Shown piece by piece: positions 1 to 6,060 of a stretch of 8,460 nt of DNA. The position numbers were made by a program, and so were the translations under genes. Location of the stretch: contig JACDEK010000018.1 in assembly GCA_013816445.1 (NCBI GenBank), positions 2,906 through 11,365 of the forward strand, given 5' to 3'. The DNA comes from Candidatus Saccharimonadota bacterium (GTDB taxonomy: Bacteria; Patescibacteriota; Saccharimonadia; CAILAD01; BJGX01). The notes under the pieces are model-generated. The model was given only the letters and a program-made list of their open reading frames with translations. It was not told the origin of the DNA and did not search any database. Each line of letters begins with the position of its first letter. Positions within the stretch are counted from its first letter, which is position 1.

Positions 1-33
1 GCTTTCATAAATATATTTTAATCTTTACCTAGT

Positions 34-98
34 AAAAAAATAATATCTGGGCGAATGCTTGGTTTTCTACCAGATAGTAGAACCTAAGAATTTCCCAG
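34..98 (-). terminator. Larger imperfect hairpin plus T-run, terminator-like
   Basis: On the minus strand CTGGG (94-98) pairs with CCCAG (47-51). Inside, GGTTCTAC (77-84) pairs with GTAGAAAACC (61-70) with a two-base bulge. A run of seven T (40-34) follows after a six-base gap. The gap makes it an imperfect intrinsic terminator. It could equally be a structured leader element of a gene beyond the left edge. I found no coding region between 1 and 203. Confidence 0.35.
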
Positions 99-110
99 CT
101 GTACTAGTTC

Positions 111-132
111 AAAAAAGTACTAGTTTGTACTT
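111..132 (-). terminator. Short terminator-like hairpin in the leftmost leader
   Basis: Read on the minus strand, AAGTAC (127-132) pairs with GTACTT (115-120) around a six-base loop and runs into a T-run ending at 111. The stem is only 6 bp and weak, so this may be an inefficient terminator or one arm of an attenuator. It overlaps a direct repeat of GTACTAGTT (101-109 and 117-125), and a perfect 12-bp palindrome TACGTGCACGTA (132-143) lies just upstream. It could also serve the 85-aa gene that ends at 204. Confidence 0.3.
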
Positions 133-163
133 ACGTGCACGTATTTATAGTAAGTCGCTTCGT

Positions 164-193
164 AGTATATCAGGTTATACCTGGAAGTGTCAA
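164..193 (-). promoter_or_regulatory. Sigma70-type promoter with palindromic spacer, reading leftward
   Basis: On the minus strand a perfect TTGACA -35 box (188-193) is separated by 18 bp from a TATACT -10 box (164-169). The spacer contains the palindrome CAGGT-TAT-ACCTG (171-183), and the -35 lies inside a second hairpin (181-203) just after the stop codon of the 85-aa membrane protein. The predicted start is near 157. A palindrome between -35 and -10 is the layout of MerR-type operators, but those usually have 19-20 bp spacers, so that reading is a guess. The transcript would run through the structured region 1-157 and off the left edge. Confidence 0.5.
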
Positions 194-203
194 CACATTC
201 CAG

Positions 204-461
204 TTAAAAAAATAGTGTGAGACCTAAGCTATACAGCCCTAGTAGCGCACCAACTACCAGTAGGGCATATTCAATCTTGCGATTAATACGGAGTATCTCT
301 ACCTTTGAGAGTGCAAAACCTATTACTACACCAACTGGTAGCCATCTGTGGCCTTGCCAGCCTATCCAGAGAGTGCCAAGTAACAAATAAACTGCTGCCT
401 TTACTAAGAAAGCAAAATCAGATTCATATATATGGTGTGATCGCTTTGAGTTATTTGCCAT
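204..461 (-). CDS. Small unknown membrane protein (85 aa)
   Basis: I do not recognise the family. The predicted 85-aa protein has a short polar, basic N-terminus (MANNSKRSHH) and hydrophobic segments at about 17-35, 39-52 and 65-84, so two or three membrane helices. A basic loop (about 53-63, with K53, R58, R61 and K62) before the last helix suggests a cytoplasmic loop. The protein ends directly after the last helix with Leu-Phe-Phe. The frame stays open to an ATG at 524, but that codon lies in the stem of the RNA gene's terminator (517-548), so it is unlikely to be the start. ATG 461 is preferred; ATG 479 (91 aa) is possible. Neither has a clear Shine-Dalgarno sequence. Only a poor -10 (TATGCT, 475-480) is visible upstream, so the transcript may be near-leaderless or arise by read-through. 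Confidence 0.6.
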   Translation of the reverse strand: MANNSKRSHHIYESDFAFLVKAAVYLLLGTLWIGWQGHRWLPVGVVIGFALSKVEILRINRKIEYALLVVGALLGLYSLGLTLFF

Positions 462-512
462 ATCTATACATTTAAGCATAAAAACTTTTGAAGGTCGAGT
501 TATATATGTATT

Positions 513-783
513 AAAAAATCTCATCTAGCAATGAAGCCAGATGAGATTAATATTTGGAGCGAAGGCGCCCCAGTATAGATACAAGCCTTTTGGCGCCGGG
601 CTTTTGACGTATCTATACTGGGACTTCTGGTGGCTGCTGCCGATTAACACTGGGCAAAGAGATCGAGGAAAACCCCTTTGACACAGTAATGGCGCTGCTT
701 GCCAGAGCTTAAGAGCTTAGTTGGTACGTTATAAAGAAGGTTTGATATTTTGTGCTTTTCAAAAAAACTCCTTCTTTAACTAC
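513..783 (-). ncRNA. Candidate structured non-coding RNA, about 270 nt, family unassigned
   Basis: No ORF with a usable start fits here, yet the stretch has a good promoter (790-818) and ends in a strong intrinsic terminator (517-548 plus U6). Reading 5' to 3' on the minus strand, the RNA can fold into: H1, a 9-bp stem (770-778 with 732-740); H2, a long nested hairpin with UCUGG/CCAGA (702-706 with 626-630), a symmetric 8x8 internal loop whose two sides both contain AGCAGC, then GCC/GGC, AUU/AAU, ACUG/CAGU and CAAAG/CUUUG (676-680 with 655-659); H3, a perfect 14-bp stem (609-622 with 569-582) with an inner AAGCC/GGCUU helix; and H4, the terminator. Two self-complementary GGCGCC words (592-597, 564-569) could form a tertiary contact, and a short GGGGCG/CGCUCC hairpin (about 556-571) would compete with the base of H3. 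By eye it lacks the tmRNA T-arm and CCA end, the RNase P conserved regions and the SRP GGAAGNAGC loop. A 6S-like RNA or a lineage-specific RNA is possible. Confidence 0.6.
517..548 (-). terminator. Intrinsic terminator of the candidate RNA gene
   Basis: A perfect 10-bp stem (539-548 with 517-526) with a 12-base loop is followed on the minus strand by U6 (518-513). The T-run exists only in the minus orientation, so the transcript it ends is the one reading leftward from about 783. Confidence 0.8.
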
Positions 784-789
784 GGCACT

Positions 790-818
790 AGTATAGCAAA
801 AGGCAGTACTTTTGTCTA
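790..818 (-). promoter_or_regulatory. Promoter of the candidate RNA gene
   Basis: On the minus strand, -35 TAGACA (813-818), a 17-bp spacer and -10 TATACT (790-795) are near the sigma70 consensus. The predicted start is about 783. The -35 begins immediately after the DUF4870 terminator hairpin (820-855), so this is a new transcription unit and not read-through. Confidence 0.7.
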
Positions 819-819
819 C

Positions 820-855
820 AAAAAAACACCTGAATAGTTATCAGGTGTTTTTTTT
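820..855 (-). terminator. Terminator after the DUF4870 gene, symmetric in both directions
   Basis: CACCTGA (827-833) pairs with TCAGGTG (841-847) around a 7-base loop, flanked by A7 on one side and T8 on the other, so it can work in either direction. Its likely client is the DUF4870 gene ending at 892. A perfect 18-bp AT palindrome (856-873) lies between that stop codon and this hairpin. Confidence 0.85.
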
Positions 856-891
856 AAAGAATATATATTCTTTAGATCACTAAGCTAGAGC

Positions 892-1242
892 TTATTTGAT
901 GATTTGAATTTCACCAATAATTGGCAATGGCTTTTGTTCGTTGTTCACAACGTTGACGATGCCCAAGATAGCAAAAATAATTGGAACAAAATATAGCACC
1001 CAAGTGAATAAGGTAATAAAACCTACGAATGGAATGAAGGCTAGGATTATATTAATTATGAAGATAGCTACCCATAACAAAACATTAACCAAGCCCTGGT
1101 TGGCATGATATTTAACAAATTTACTGTCGCCGCCAGCTACGATTGGTACAATTACCAATAGCCCCATATAGGCAAGGATCCCCATTAGTTTGTCATTATC
1201 ACTGCCACTTTTAACTGACACACTTTTATTATCTTCTGGCAT
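892..1242 (-). CDS. DUF4870 family small membrane protein (116 aa)
   Basis: This is a small integral membrane protein of the DUF4870 type, whose biochemical role is not established. The recognisable pattern is a first hydrophobic segment (about 20-36) that ends before DSKFVKYHANQG (39-50), which matches the family's conserved 'DSPFVRFHAxQGL' signature. Two closely spaced helices (about 52-71 and 76-99) and a short polar tail follow. The first 18 residues are polar and probably cytoplasmic. ATG 1242 is chosen because AAAGGAG (1248-1254) lies 5 nt upstream; the frame stays open to 1284, but that would place the start at the likely transcription start. A possible -10 TATACT lies at 1288-1293 with no convincing -35. 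It is transcribed divergently from the plus-strand gene at 1432 and closed by the hairpin at 820-855. Confidence 0.85.
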   Translation of the reverse strand: MPEDNKSVSVKSGSDNDKLMGILAYMGLLVIVPIVAGGDSKFVKYHANQGLVNVLLWVAIFIINIILAFIPFVGFITLFTWVLYFVPIIFAILGIVNVVNNEQKPLPIIGEIQIIK

Positions 1243-1340
1243 ATTCACTCCTTTATTTATAATTATATAGTTCTTACCCGTCATTGTAGTATATTTCCCT
1301 AGGTACTTGCAAGCCTTATTGCTTACGTTTTGTTATAAGC

Positions 1341-1375
1341 TTGACAATGACTTATTACGTGAACTACTATTGTCA
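1341..1375 (+). promoter_or_regulatory. Promoter of the plus-strand gene, with overlapping inverted repeat
   Basis: A perfect TTGACA (1341-1346) is followed after 18 bp by TACTAT (1365-1370), a 4/6 match to the -10 box. An inverted pair TGACAAT (1342-1348) and ATTGTCA (1369-1375) covers both boxes, and two more direct copies of TGACAAT occur at 1414-1420 and 1433-1439. That spacing and placement are what one expects of an operator for a repressor, possibly the gene's own product, but this is an inference. Confidence 0.45.
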
Positions 1376-1408
1376 GTACCACAACAATGTGGCTGTACCC
1401 ATCCATCA

Positions 1409-1433
1409 ACACCTGACAATGAGGAGAAGGTGT
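1409..1433 (+). promoter_or_regulatory. Hairpin enclosing the ribosome binding site and GTG start
   Basis: ACACCT (1409-1414) pairs with AGGTGT (1428-1433). The loop holds the Shine-Dalgarno sequence GAGGAG (1421-1426), and the first two bases of the GTG start (1432-1434) are in the stem. A second small hairpin CCACA/TGTGG (1379-1392) lies upstream. This layout could limit initiation, but the stem is short. Confidence 0.4.
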
Positions 1434-1872
1434 GACAATTTCACTTAAAGAGCAACCCACAAGGGTCGCCCTCACGCAGATTGACATCGTCAAAACAACT
1501 GCAAGTCAGCCGGGAACTCGAAAACCGACGACTGTACTTGTCTTTCACGTGCCAATCTGTCAAAAGACCAAAAACTGCTTTCGAGCTGGTACCACAGAGT
1601 CCTTTTTGGATTTGCTCGGTGCCATCAGCAAAGTAGTTCGTATCAGCAACTCTCTGGTTGCCGTTTGGCCAAACCCAGAGTTAGAACTCGACGATGAGCT
1701 TGAGGAGGCCATTGTTAGACAGATTGTAAATCTGCGCAATCTTTCGGAAGGGCGCTATCAGCTCAACCGACGCAGAAATCACAGCAAAATTGCGCGAGAG
1801 ATAATCGCTCAGCTGAACTTCAGGCTCAAAGAGCTACGCTCGATAGAGCTGAGTAAGCGCAAGGTCAACTAA
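1432..1872 (+). CDS. Unknown 146-aa protein, the only plus-strand gene
   Basis: I do not recognise this protein. It has no membrane segment or signal peptide. Residues 34-41 (TVLVFHVP) and 65-79 look like strands; C43 and C49 are the only cysteines. An acidic stretch (residues 82-92, rich in Glu and Asp) precedes a long probable helix, and the C-terminal 40 residues are strongly basic (RRR at 113-115, then many Arg and Lys), which would suit nucleic-acid binding. The GTG start is supported by GAGGAG 5 nt upstream. Base composition differs from its neighbours: the first 60 bases of the frame after the start are close to 48% GC and C-ending codons are common, which hints at a different origin. 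It has its own promoter and terminator and converges on the ABC-F gene. A regulator or a mobile-element cargo gene are both possible. Confidence 0.7.
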   Translation: MTISLKEQPTRVALTQIDIVKTTASQPGTRKPTTVLVFHVPICQKTKNCFRAGTTESFLDLLGAISKVVRISNSLVAVWPNPELELDDELEEAIVRQIVNLRNLSEGRYQLNRRRNHSKIAREIIAQLNFRLKELRSIELSKRKVN

Positions 1873-1954
1873 CCCCCAAAGCAATTTCAGTACTCAGTAC
1901 GAGTATGGTCGCTTGAGGAACAATTCCGGGTGTTATCGGGGGAAACACCCACAG

Positions 1955-1990
1955 TGCCCCGTCTAGATTCATTTCTAGGCGGGGCATTTT
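1955..1990 (+). terminator. Strong terminator of the plus-strand gene
   Basis: A 13-bp stem (1955-1967 with 1974-1986, one G-U pair, GC-rich base) with a 6-base loop is followed by TTTTCTTT. There is no T-run on the minus side, so it acts only rightward. It ends 3 bases before the stop codon of the converging ABC-F gene. A second hairpin, GGGTGTT/AACACCC (1928-1934 with 1944-1950), lies just upstream in the 3' untranslated region. I see no separate terminator for the ABC-F transcript. Confidence 0.85.
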
Positions 1991-1992
1991 CT

Positions 1993-3636
1993 TTATATCT
2001 GAATAATTTGACCTTTCAACTTATCACGAAAGTAATTATCATGAGTCACGTACAGTATTGCGCCTGAATAATTGAGTAAAGCCTTTTCTAGTTCTTCAAT
2101 ACTTGGCAGGTCTAAATGATTAGTTGGCTCATCAAGAACAAGTAGGTTAGGGTCGCCACAAAGCATTTTTATAAGCTGAAAACGGGCTTTTTGGCCACCA
2201 GATAGTTTTTCTAAACTAAGTTTTAAATCTCGCTCTGGCTCAAATAAATATTGATGGGCTAACTGCATTATTTTTTCAATATTAATAGACTGATCAGCAT
2301 CTCTATAAACCCGCTCTATTGCCTCAGCTAAACTTAGAGGTAAAAGCTGAGAACTTATTTCTTGTTCATAATACCCAACCTTAAGATTTGGGCTTGGTTC
2401 AATATAGCCAGCATAGCTAGTACACTGCAAGTCTTTGCCTTCAGAATAGTCTAATATTGCTTTGACAAGAGTTGATTTACCAGCACCATTACGACCACGA
2501 ATCTCTACCCTATCACCGTTATTGAGCAAAGCAGTAATATCATCAAAAAGAGGTACTGTATAACCAAGTGATAGCCCATGAATAGCTAATAACTGCTGAC
2601 TATGCTTAGCGATACTATCGGCTTTAACCTTAATATTTTGCGCCTTATATTTGTCATATTTTTCTATTACTTTTGTTTGTTGGCCCTCCATAGAGTCTTG
2701 ATCAACCCAAAAGCTTGGCTTAGAAATACTTTTTTCTAGCTCATCAATATCTTTTTGAAACCGTCGAATCATCGGTATAAACGGATTGGGCGTCTTGCTA
2801 CTACCAGCTTTCTTGCGATTTGCTTCCTGCAACTGTTTCTTTAGATTTGCCATGGTTTTGAGCTGTATCTCATATTGATCAATGCCCTGCAAAGTAGAGT
2901 GACTATTTTGTTTTAAATAAGCATCATAGTTACCATTAAAAATTACTGCCTTATGATCTTTTATTTCAATAATCATATCAACGCCCGCAAGCACATCACG
3001 ATCATGACTCACCATGACCACCGCACATGATGCAGCATTAAGCCAAGTAATGAATTCGGCCTTGGCAACGTAATCCATGTGGTTGGTTGGCTCATCAATA
3101 AGTGCTAGATCTACATGGCTTTCGGCAATTTTGACTAGCTCAACAAAACGTTTTTGCCCACCGCTCAGTGTCCGCAAGGGTCTTTGACTCATCTCTTCAC
3201 TTATTTGATAACGATCGAGCTCTTGCAGTACTTTATCTTCAGCCCTGTAGTAATCAAGTACACCAAAGCGCTCAATTGCATCACTATAGGCATGAAGCTG
3301 TTCTTCAGAAGGGTCACTTAGATCAGGATATTCTTCTATAGTATTCTTCAGGTGTATGTATTCGGGTAGTTCACTTAAGATATAGGCAATAACTGTCATA
3401 TCACCTACTTCGTTATGCTCCTGGCGAGTCACCCCAATAACCGTACCTTTCTTGGTTTGTACTACACCAATATATTCATCATCGTCACCTGACAAAACAC
3501 CGAGTAAAGTTGATTTACCTACACCATTTCGACCAATAATAGCGACTTTTTGCTTTTCTTGTAGCATTAAATTCAGGTTTTTTAGTAAAAGTTTTGACCC
3601 GAGAGTTTTTTCTTGAATGTCGGCTTGGAGAATCAT
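1993..3636 (-). CDS. ABC-F family ATP-binding protein (547 aa)
   Basis: This is a soluble tandem ATPase of the ABC-F group, whose members bind the ribosomal E site and act on stalled or antibiotic-blocked ribosomes or on early elongation. Domain 1 has Walker [10 protein letters not shown] (35-43), signature LSGGQKR (157-163), Walker B ending DEPTNHMD (181-188) and switch His211. Domain 2 has GRNGAGKST (381-389), LSGGQKARF (478-486), DEPTNHLD (502-509) and His532. The region between (about 245-345) is charged and helical and corresponds to the P-site tRNA interaction linker. No membrane segment is present, which excludes a transporter subunit. The length is close to EttA (about 555 aa), but I cannot place it in a subfamily. 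There is no C-terminal extension, and both nucleotide sites look catalytically intact. A resistance role is possible, a housekeeping role equally so. No Shine-Dalgarno sequence precedes the ATG. Confidence 0.95.
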   Translation of the reverse strand: MILQADIQEKTLGSKLLLKNLNLMLQEKQKVAIIGRNGVGKSTLLGVLSGDDDEYIGVVQTKKGTVIGVTRQEHNEVGDMTVIAYILSELPEYIHLKNTIEEYPDLSDPSEEQLHAYSDAIERFGVLDYYRAEDKVLQELDRYQISEEMSQRPLRTLSGGQKRFVELVKIAESHVDLALIDEPTNHMDYVAKAEFITWLNAASCAVVMVSHDRDVLAGVDMIIEIKDHKAVIFNGNYDAYLKQNSHSTLQGIDQYEIQLKTMANLKKQLQEANRKKAGSSKTPNPFIPMIRRFQKDIDELEKSISKPSFWVDQDSMEGQQTKVIEKYDKYKAQNIKVKADSIAKHSQQLLAIHGLSLGYTVPLFDDITALLNNGDRVEIRGRNGAGKSTLVKAILDYSEGKDLQCTSYAGYIEPSPNLKVGYYEQEISSQLLPLSLAEAIERVYRDADQSINIEKIMQLAHQYLFEPERDLKLSLEKLSGGQKARFQLIKMLCGDPNLLVLDEPTNHLDLPSIEELEKALLNYSGAILYVTHDNYFRDKLKGQIIQI

Positions 3637-3645
3637 AGCTGTACT

Positions 3646-3653
3646 ACTATACC
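3646..3653 (-). promoter_or_regulatory. Extended -10 promoter giving a nearly leaderless ABC-F mRNA
   Basis: Directly after the rpsJ terminator the minus strand reads TGGTATAGT, an extended -10 element (TGn plus TATAGT at 3646-3651), only 9 nt before the ATG at 3636. No -35 box is visible, which fits an extended -10 promoter. Transcription would start 2-4 nt before the ATG, explaining the missing ribosome binding site. Confidence 0.5.
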
Positions 3654-3685
3654 AAAAAAGATCCGCTGCAGGCGGATCTTTTTTT
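3654..3685 (-). terminator. Terminator of the tuf-rpsJ transcript
   Basis: AGATCCGC (3659-3666) pairs with GCGGATCT (3672-3679) around a 5-base loop, flanked by A-runs and T-runs that extend the stem to 13 bp. It lies 5 bp downstream of the rpsJ stop codon and marks the end of the unit. Confidence 0.9.
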
Positions 3686-3690
3686 GAAAA

Positions 3691-4014
3691 TTACATCTTA
3701 ATTTCGATGTCTACGCCGGCTGGCAAAGAAAGATTCATAAGATTATCAATTGTCTTAGGAGTTGGATCAGTGATATCAATCAAACGTTTGTGTGTTCGCA
3801 TTTCAAACTGTTCACGGGCAGTCTTATACACGTGTGGGCTTTTTACAACAGTGTACTTTCGCTTGTCTGTTGGGAGTGGGATAGGCCCAGCTACTGTAGC
3901 ACCAGTGCGTATAGCAGTATCAATAATCTGCTTAGCAGACTGATCAATAACTTTATTATCATACGCTTTAAGCTTAATACGAATGCGTTGTTTAGTTGGT
4001 GCTTCGGTTGTCAT
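3691..4014 (-). CDS. rpsJ: Small ribosomal subunit protein S10 (107 aa)
   Basis: S10 is a 30S head protein and, as NusE, a partner of NusB and NusG in antitermination. The sequence is canonical for the family: [10 protein letters not shown] near the N-terminus, a GPIPLPT loop (about 43-49), [19 protein letters not shown] in the long loop that reaches into the subunit, then the [22 protein letters not shown] ending typical of S10. Its 107 aa are a few more than the usual 101-105, owing to the N-terminus. It follows tuf by 31 bp with no terminator between, so the two are co-transcribed. No clear Shine-Dalgarno sequence is seen before ATG 4014. In most bacteria rpsJ is the first gene of the S10 operon (rpsJ-rplC-rplD); here a terminator follows it directly. 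Confidence 0.97.
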   Translation of the reverse strand: MTTEAPTKQRIRIKLKAYDNKVIDQSAKQIIDTAIRTGATVAGPIPLPTDKRKYTVVKSPHVYKTAREQFEMRTHKRLIDITDPTPKTIDNLMNLSLPAGVDIEIKM

Positions 4015-4045
4015 AAGATGTTTTCGTTTCTTTGTTACTTGAGAG

Positions 4046-5230
4046 TTATTTAATAATCTTAGTTACTACACCAGCACCGACAGTCTTACCGCCTTCACGA
4101 ATAGCGAATCGCAAGCCATCTTCCATAGCAATAGGAGCAAGTAATTTAACTTTCACGCTAATATTGTCTCCTGGCATTACCATTTCTGTACCTTCTGGTA
4201 GTTCAACTTCGCCAGTTACATCAGTAGTACGGAAGTAAAACTGAGGTTTGTATCCCTTGAAGAAAGGAGTGTGTCGTCCACCTTCGTCTTTTTTGAGTAC
4301 ATATACTTCACATTCAAACTCAGTATGAGGAGTAATACTACCTGGTTTAGCGAGAACTTGACCACGTTCAATATCATCGCGCTCTACGCCACGAAGCAAG
4401 ATACCAACGTTATCACCAGCTTGACCTTCATCAAGAAGTTTTTTGAACATTTCTACACCAGTTACAACGGTTTTGGTTGTGTCTTTGATACCAATGATTT
4501 CAACATCATCATTAACGTTAACTTTACCTTGTTCGATTCGTCCTGTAGCAACAGTACCACGACCCTTAATAGAGAAAACGTCTTCTATTGGCATCAAGAA
4601 TGGTTTATCGAGTTCGCGTTTTGGTTCTGGAATGTAGTCATCAATAGCTTGTACAAGTTCCATAATAGCGTCTTCTGAAGCAGCGTCGCCTTCTAGAGCC
4701 TTGAGAGCTGAACCCTTAATAATTGGAGCATCTTTGTCAAATTCGTATTTTTCTAATAGTTCACGAATTTCAACTTCAACAAGTTCAGCGAGTTCTGGGT
4801 CAGCCATATCCATTTTGTTCATAAATACAAGAATTTTTGGTACACCAACTTGCTTAGCAAGCAATACGTGTTCGCGAGTCTGAGGCATAGGGCCATCAGC
4901 AGCAGAGACAACTAAGATAGCGCCGTCAATCTGAGCAGCACCTGTGATCATGTTCTTTACATAATCAGCGTGACCTGGCATATCAACGTGAGCATAGTGA
5001 CGCTTTTCACTTTCATATTCTTCGTGCGAAGAAGCGATAGTAATACCCCGTTCTCGCTCTTCAGGTGCATTATCGATAGTAGCATAATCAACAGCTTGGT
5101 TGATATCGCTTGGTAGTTTTTTTGCAAGCACTGTAGTGATAGCGGCGGTAAGAGTTGTTTTACCGTGGTCAACGTGACCCATTGTACCTACATTAACGTG
5201 CGGTTTATCGCGTTTATATGATTCTGCCAT
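4046..5230 (-). CDS. tuf: Elongation factor Tu (394 aa)
   Basis: EF-Tu is the cytoplasmic GTPase that carries aminoacyl-tRNA to the ribosomal A site. All guanine-nucleotide motifs are present: G1 GHVDHGKT (18-25), G2 with RGITI (61-65), G3 DMPGH (83-87), G4 NKMD (138-141) and G5 GSAL (173-176). Domains II and III follow at normal length, with the GGRHTPFF and [12 protein letters not shown] segments characteristic of domain III. G3 reads DMPGH where most bacteria have DCPGH, so Cys81 (E. coli numbering) is Met here. ATG 5230 has AAGGAG 5 nt upstream. tuf is the first gene of the tuf-rpsJ unit and is cut off from fusA by three small genes and several terminators, unlike the usual fusA-tuf arrangement. 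Confidence 0.99.
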   Translation of the reverse strand: MAESYKRDKPHVNVGTMGHVDHGKTTLTAAITTVLAKKLPSDINQAVDYATIDNAPEERERGITIASSHEEYESEKRHYAHVDMPGHADYVKNMITGAAQIDGAILVVSAADGPMPQTREHVLLAKQVGVPKILVFMNKMDMADPELAELVEVEIRELLEKYEFDKDAPIIKGSALKALEGDAASEDAIMELVQAIDDYIPEPKRELDKPFLMPIEDVFSIKGRGTVATGRIEQGKVNVNDDVEIIGIKDTTKTVVTGVEMFKKLLDEGQAGDNVGILLRGVERDDIERGQVLAKPGSITPHTEFECEVYVLKKDEGGRHTPFFKGYKPQFYFRTTDVTGEVELPEGTEMVMPGDNISVKVKLLAPIAMEDGLRFAIREGGKTVGAGVVTKIIK

Positions 5231-5293
5231 TATTTCTCCTTATTATTACTTTTAGACTTAGACGACAAAAAATCGCCCGTTTTAGACCTCTCA

Positions 5294-5322
5294 ATTATAG
5301 ATAGCTTTATGCACTTTGTAAA
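5294..5322 (-). promoter_or_regulatory. tuf-rpsJ promoter, near consensus
   Basis: On the minus strand TTTACA (5317-5322), a 17-bp spacer and a perfect TATAAT (5294-5299) give a strong sigma70 promoter, as expected for an abundant protein. A palindrome CACTTT-GT-AAAGTG (5312-5325) overlaps the -35. The leader of about 57 nt holds three copies of GTCTAA (5282-5287, and tandem at 5258-5263 and 5252-5257), then the Shine-Dalgarno sequence. Confidence 0.85.
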
Positions 5323-5335
5323 GTGTTTTCTCAGG

Positions 5336-5370
5336 TTAAAAATACCCCTAGGAAATCTAGGGGATATTTT
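5336..5370 (-). terminator. Terminator of the coupled membrane-protein pair
   Basis: CTAGGGG (5357-5363) pairs with CCCCTAG (5345-5351), and an AT extension with one bulged base lengthens the stem. T5 follows on the minus strand. The hairpin overlaps the stop codon of the downstream gene (5369-5371) and isolates it from tuf. Confidence 0.8.
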
Positions 5371-5716
5371 AATCGTTCCAGTTGTCTTCAATTAAGACAT
5401 TTTCGGCTTCATACACCACATACTTAGTTTGTAATCTATAACGCATATAACCTAATAAATAACACCATGCGCACGCAAACCCTAGAGTAATTCCTATGAA
5501 AAAGAAAGCTTGAACAGTAAGCCAGTAAAATGCTGGCCTATCAATACCCTCAGTCATCAAAGTTGTTATGATGTTCAATATAACAATAAAAACAGCCAGA
5601 CATGTATAAAACCAAGTCATCATCTGAAACGACAGGCAAGACCCATACTCATGCTTAATACAGGCTCGCAAGCCATCAGTATGCCACACTGGCGTATTAA
5701 TATCGTGCTCACTCAT
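5369..5716 (-). CDS. Unknown two-helix membrane protein (115 aa), second of a coupled pair
   Basis: I do not recognise the family. The first 32 residues are polar with Cys19 and Cys27. Two strongly hydrophobic segments (about 33-54 and 64-89) are joined by a short acidic loop (TEGIDRP), and a 25-residue tail ends in the acidic IEDNWND. Both termini are probably on the same side. The frame is open to 5821, but the start is placed at ATG 5716: AAGAGG (5723-5728) sits 6 nt upstream, and the ATG-ATG-AGTGA arrangement overlaps the stop of the preceding gene (5709-5711). ATG 5719 is the alternative. Translation is therefore probably coupled to the upstream gene, and the two proteins may work together. 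Confidence 0.75.
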   Translation of the reverse strand: MSEHDINTPVWHTDGLRACIKHEYGSCLSFQMMTWFYTCLAVFIVILNIITTLMTEGIDRPAFYWLTVQAFFFIGITLGFACAWCYLLGYMRYRLQTKYVVYEAENVLIEDNWND

Positions 5717-6008
5717 CATAATCCTCTTCAGGCTGCCTAATGGCCTCATGGCTCCCATCAAGTCGTTCTGACTCATCTGGTTCACCATAGAGAAAGGTAT
5801 ATATTCCTGCGGGTAAGACAAAGCTGAGAGTCACTGAGAGCAGTAAGCCAACTATACCCTTCAAAAGGTAGAAGACATTATCTGTAGCCATGGTCGCCAA
5901 AATTCCAGCAAGCAGACTAATCGCACCGACAGCACAAAGCATAAGAGACAAAATTTGTAGTACTTGTGTACTCCAATACTGTGGTTCGTCATCAATCTCG
6001 CTCCACAT
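5709..6008 (-). CDS. Unknown two-helix membrane protein (99 aa), first of a coupled pair
   Basis: I do not recognise the family. A short acidic N-terminus precedes two long hydrophobic stretches (about 15-40 and 45-75), the second broken by Pro66, and a charged, acidic 25-residue tail ends in EEDYDE. This layout resembles its downstream partner, with no obvious sequence similarity. ATG 6008 is chosen because GAGGGG lies 8 nt upstream; the GTG at 6017 directly abuts that sequence and cannot use it. The gene has its own promoter (6061-6089) and overlaps the next gene by 8 bp. The pair sits between translation-factor genes, but nothing in the sequences suggests a direct role in translation. Confidence 0.75.
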   Translation of the reverse strand: MWSEIDDEPQYWSTQVLQILSLMLCAVGAISLLAGILATMATDNVFYLLKGIVGLLLSVTLSFVLPAGIYTFLYGEPDESERLDGSHEAIRQPEEDYDE

Positions 6009-6060
6009 TGACTTCACCCCTCAGATAAGTTGATTAGAAGGTGCTTAGAGAGTCATAGCG

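Noticed and set aside
1..8. Start codon of a further minus-strand gene (ATG at 8-6).
   Set aside because: Only two codons are visible, and there is no Shine-Dalgarno sequence at proper spacing, so it cannot be supported.
462..524. Extended N-terminus (ATG 524) for the 85-aa membrane protein.
   Set aside because: The codon is inside the terminator stem of the RNA gene, no ribosome binding site precedes it, and the extra 21 residues are not hydrophobic in keeping with the rest.
732..778. H1 hairpin as a separate terminator.
   Set aside because: The stem is followed on the minus strand by ATAACG, not a T-run, and its loop is 29 nt, so it is better read as part of the RNA fold.
513..783. tmRNA, RNase P RNA, SRP RNA or tRNA in the non-coding interval.
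   Set aside because: I saw no T-arm GGTTCGA or CCA end, no GAGGAAAGTCC / ACAGAA pair, and no GGAAGNAGC loop on either strand. A GAGGAAAACCCC on the plus strand is only a chance likeness to RNase P.
851..878. Possible dif (XerCD) site: the AGAATATATATT core recalls Firmicutes dif.
   Set aside because: Only the AT-rich centre agrees. The flanking recombinase arms do not match, and the perfect 18-bp palindrome is easily explained by AT content beside a terminator.
4032..4883. Several plus-strand frames opposite tuf.
   Set aside because: They are antisense shadows of a highly conserved gene, with low-complexity Ser/Thr/Ile-rich translations and no ribosome binding sites.
5717..5821. Longer 150-aa version of the second membrane protein.
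   Set aside because: It would overlap the upstream gene by over 100 bp, whereas the ATG at 5716 has a well-spaced ribosome binding site and a typical coupling overlap.
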